Positions 3,374-5,042 of a stretch of DNA of 5,042 nt are shown here, piece by piece. Below the pieces are notes generated by a model that had not been told where the DNA came from, ran no database searches, and worked only from the letters and a program-made list of their open reading frames with translations. Origin of the DNA: Hydrogenothermaceae bacterium (GTDB lineage Bacteria; Aquificota; Aquificia; Aquificales; Hydrogenothermaceae). Positions within the stretch are counted from its first letter, which is position 1; each line of letters opens with the position of its first letter. The translations under genes and the position numbers were made by a program. The stretch spans positions 1 through 5,042 of the forward strand of contig JALUFA010000050.1 in the NCBI GenBank assembly GCA_027052485.1, read 5' to 3'.

Positions 3374-5042
3374 ATGTTTCGTTTGATTTTTAATTTTGTT
3401 CTTTTAATTTTTTCAGTTTCTTTTGGAGCAACTACTATTAAGGAAATAATGAGGAATTACTGTACTGTACCTCCATATATGGATACATCTTCAAAGCCGA
3501 ATATTATCCTTGTTATGGACTATTCGGGGAGTATGCAGGAAGCCGCTTATTATCCTTGTGGAGAAAAGTGGAAATATAAAAATAAAGTGATGAAGTGTTT
3601 AGACCAGCAGAATATAACTTATGACAAATCTAAAACATACTATGGATATTTTAAACCCGGGGTATATTACAAATATAATTCAAGAGGTCAATATTGGGAG
3701 GAAAATACAAATTGTTCAGTTTCTGAAGATAATGAAAGAATAGGTAAAGGAAAGGACTGTATCTCTGGGAATTTTCTCAATTTTGTTTCTATGTCAAGAA
3801 TAGATATAGCTTTAAAAGCCTTAGTTGGGGGTAAAACCCGTTCTTGTGAAAAAGATACATGTCTTATATTTCGAGGTGGTTATCGGAAGGTTTATGAAGA
3901 AAAGAGTAGTTGCAATATAGAAATAAAGCCTAATCAATATTGGGATAATCAAGAGCAATATAATGAAGATAATTATGATCTTACTATATCTATATCTGGA
4001 GATAGTTGTAAACTATCATCAATAGATTCAGCTTTTCTCAGAATAAAATCCAAAAAAGTAAAAGGTGTTTTACAAAGAAATGCAGATCTCGGGAACTATT
4101 CCTTTTTTGTTTTTGGAGACAACAGAAAAGGAAAGATAAAGCTTGGAATAAATGAATATAAAAATAAAGGAATAGATGCATTAATATCAAAGATTACAGA
4201 TGAGTTACCGTATGGAGGTACTCCAACAGGTGAAGCCTTATATGAAGTCTATGATTATTTAAAACAAAGTAATGACAATGATTATGAATCTAATTCAGCC
4301 TACATAAACAGAGGAAGTGAAATAGACCCCTTTTATGATAAAAGATTTGGGAAATTGATCCCCTGTAAGAAAAATGCAATTATTCTTATCTCAGATGGTG
4401 AATGGAATGGGAATGTAGACCCGCTAGAAAGTGGATATTATCTTCATGTTGATGACTTGCGTTCAGATTTAGAAGGAAAACAAAATGTGATAATCTTTAG
4501 TTTGTTTACCTTTGCCAATTCAGATGCAGGAAAAAATTCTCTGGAATCTGTTGCAGCGGCAGGTAGTTTTGTAGATTTGGATGGTGATAATGAACCCTTT
4601 GATATTGATAGGACAAAAAGCAGTAAAGATATATACTTTCCAACTTCTAACTGTAATCCAAATGAAACTTACAATGATAATTGTAAAGAGTGGGATAAGG
4701 ATGGAGATGGTATTCCAAATACTTACTATTATGCTGACAATGGAGAAAAGTTTGAAAAAGCTTTAATTGACATTTTATCGGCCATTGTTAAGTACAACTA
4801 TTCAGGTGGCTCTCTTGGTGTCATGGGAGAGCAAAGTAAAGATAAAGGCTCTATAGCTCTGTCTTACAGAGGAAGTATTTTAGCTCAGGCGATGTTTTAC
4901 TCTCAAAAAGATGGAATAGATTGGTTAGGAAAGCTCTATACTTACTGGTACCATTTTGATACAAATACCATTAGAGAAGATACAAATAAAAATAAAGTTC
5001 TGGAAATAGATAAAGATAATATTCTAACGTTTGGTATAGAAA
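3374..5042 (+). CDS. pilY1: PilY1-like type IV pilus-associated adhesin with VWA domain (3' partial)
   Basis: From ATG 3374 the frame stays open to the window edge, giving 556 residues with no stop. Residues 1-18 form a signal peptide (MFR, hydrophobic stretch, likely cut after SFG), so the protein is exported. A von Willebrand factor A domain starts at about 43. Its metal-ion-dependent adhesion site is complete: D49-x-S51-x-S53, T283 in YGGTPTGEAL and D341 in ILISDGEWNG. Between the first and second motifs lies a long insert with YYGYFKPGVYYKY and GNFLNFVSMSRIDIALKAL, the pattern I know from PilY1 N termini. Acidic calcium-type loops follow at 401-412, 441-449 (DKDGDGIPN) and 536-548. Residues 478-510 (SIALSYRGSILAQAMFYSQ, then WLGKLYTYW) begin the PilY1 region before the C-terminal beta-propeller, which lies outside the window. 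PilY1 proteins act at the tip of type IV pili in pilus extension, adhesion and surface sensing. Twelve cysteines suggest disulfides. G+C is lower than in neighbouring genes. The pilus role is inferred by family; no pilin genes are in view. Confidence 0.8.
   Translation, partial: MFRLIFNFVLLIFSVSFGATTIKEIMRNYCTVPPYMDTSSKPNIILVMDYSGSMQEAAYYPCGEKWKYKNKVMKCLDQQNITYDKSKTYYGYFKPGVYYKYNSRGQYWEENTNCSVSEDNERIGKGKDCISGNFLNFVSMSRIDIALKALVGGKTRSCEKDTCLIFRGGYRKVYEEKSSCNIEIKPNQYWDNQEQYNEDNYDLTISISGDSCKLSSIDSAFLRIKSKKVKGVLQRNADLGNYSFFVFGDNRKGKIKLGINEYKNKGIDALISKITDELPYGGTPTGEALYEVYDYLKQSNDNDYESNSAYINRGSEIDPFYDKRFGKLIPCKKNAIILISDGEWNGNVDPLESGYYLHVDDLRSDLEGKQNVIIFSLFTFANSDAGKNSLESVAAAGSFVDLDGDNEPFDIDRTKSSKDIYFPTSNCNPNETYNDNCKEWDKDGDGIPNTYYYADNGEKFEKALIDILSAIVKYNYSGGSLGVMGEQSKDKGSIALSYRGSILAQAMFYSQKDGIDWLGKLYTYWYHFDTNTIREDTNKNKVLEIDKDNILTFGIE

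Noticed and set aside
4581..4766. 61-codon plus-strand frame inside the pilY1-like gene
   Set aside because: It overlaps the acidic loop region of the real frame; its Met/Ile-rich product is what GAT-rich DNA gives when shifted.
3374..5042. Reading the VWA protein as a toxin or secreted effector
   Set aside because: The signal peptide, the GNFLNFVSMSR pattern and the start of the pre-propeller region fit PilY1; no toxin motif, immunity gene or secretion locus is visible.

Overview
The window is a low-G+C, densely packed bacterial chromosome segment with frequent AGA and ATA codons, many lysines and glutamates, and very short gaps between genes. A Lon-type protease, a short-type N-acetylglutamate synthase-like acetyltransferase, a PspA/GpmB-type histidine phosphatase, a System II cytochrome c assembly protein, IspD and a PilY1-like adhesin together suggest a thermophilic respiratory bacterium. 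Aquificota, family Hydrogenothermaceae (for example Persephonella or Sulfurihydrogenibium), is my best guess. This is an inference from protein flavour and was not checked by any search.

Left part (1-1431, + strand): the 3' end of lon with an unusual lysine-rich tail, then a good intrinsic terminator (225-255). A roughly 60-base leader with two abutting inverted repeats follows. After it comes a GNAT acetyltransferase gene whose reading frame has no ATG, GTG or TTG at the expected N terminus; ATT at 314 is the best candidate start. It overlaps the next gene, a histidine phosphatase, by ATGA, so the two are probably translationally coupled. In this lineage the likely roles are amino-acid biosynthesis: arginine for the first and serine for the second.

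Middle (1500-3299): a ccsA/resC-type haem-handling membrane protein on the + strand, with an apparent extra two-helix insert. It converges with ispD on the - strand, with only three bases between the stop codons. Overlapping G/C hairpins lie across the junction and run into the 3' end of ispD.

Right part (3300-5042): a 74-base A/T-rich divergent promoter region containing a perfect tandem 9-mer separates ispD from a large gene that runs off the window. That gene encodes an exported von Willebrand factor A protein of the PilY1 type. It has a signal peptide, a complete-looking MIDAS, a long cysteine-rich insert inside the VWA domain and several Asp/Asn-rich calcium-type loops. It is noticeably poorer in G+C than its neighbours.

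Apart from the divergent region there is no long gene-free stretch. I see no RNA gene, CRISPR array, insertion sequence or phage feature. I do not see a clearly new multi-gene system. The points most worth a second look are the acetyltransferase start, the slippery A-run in the lon tail, the insert in the CcsA-like protein and the PilY1 N-terminal architecture.
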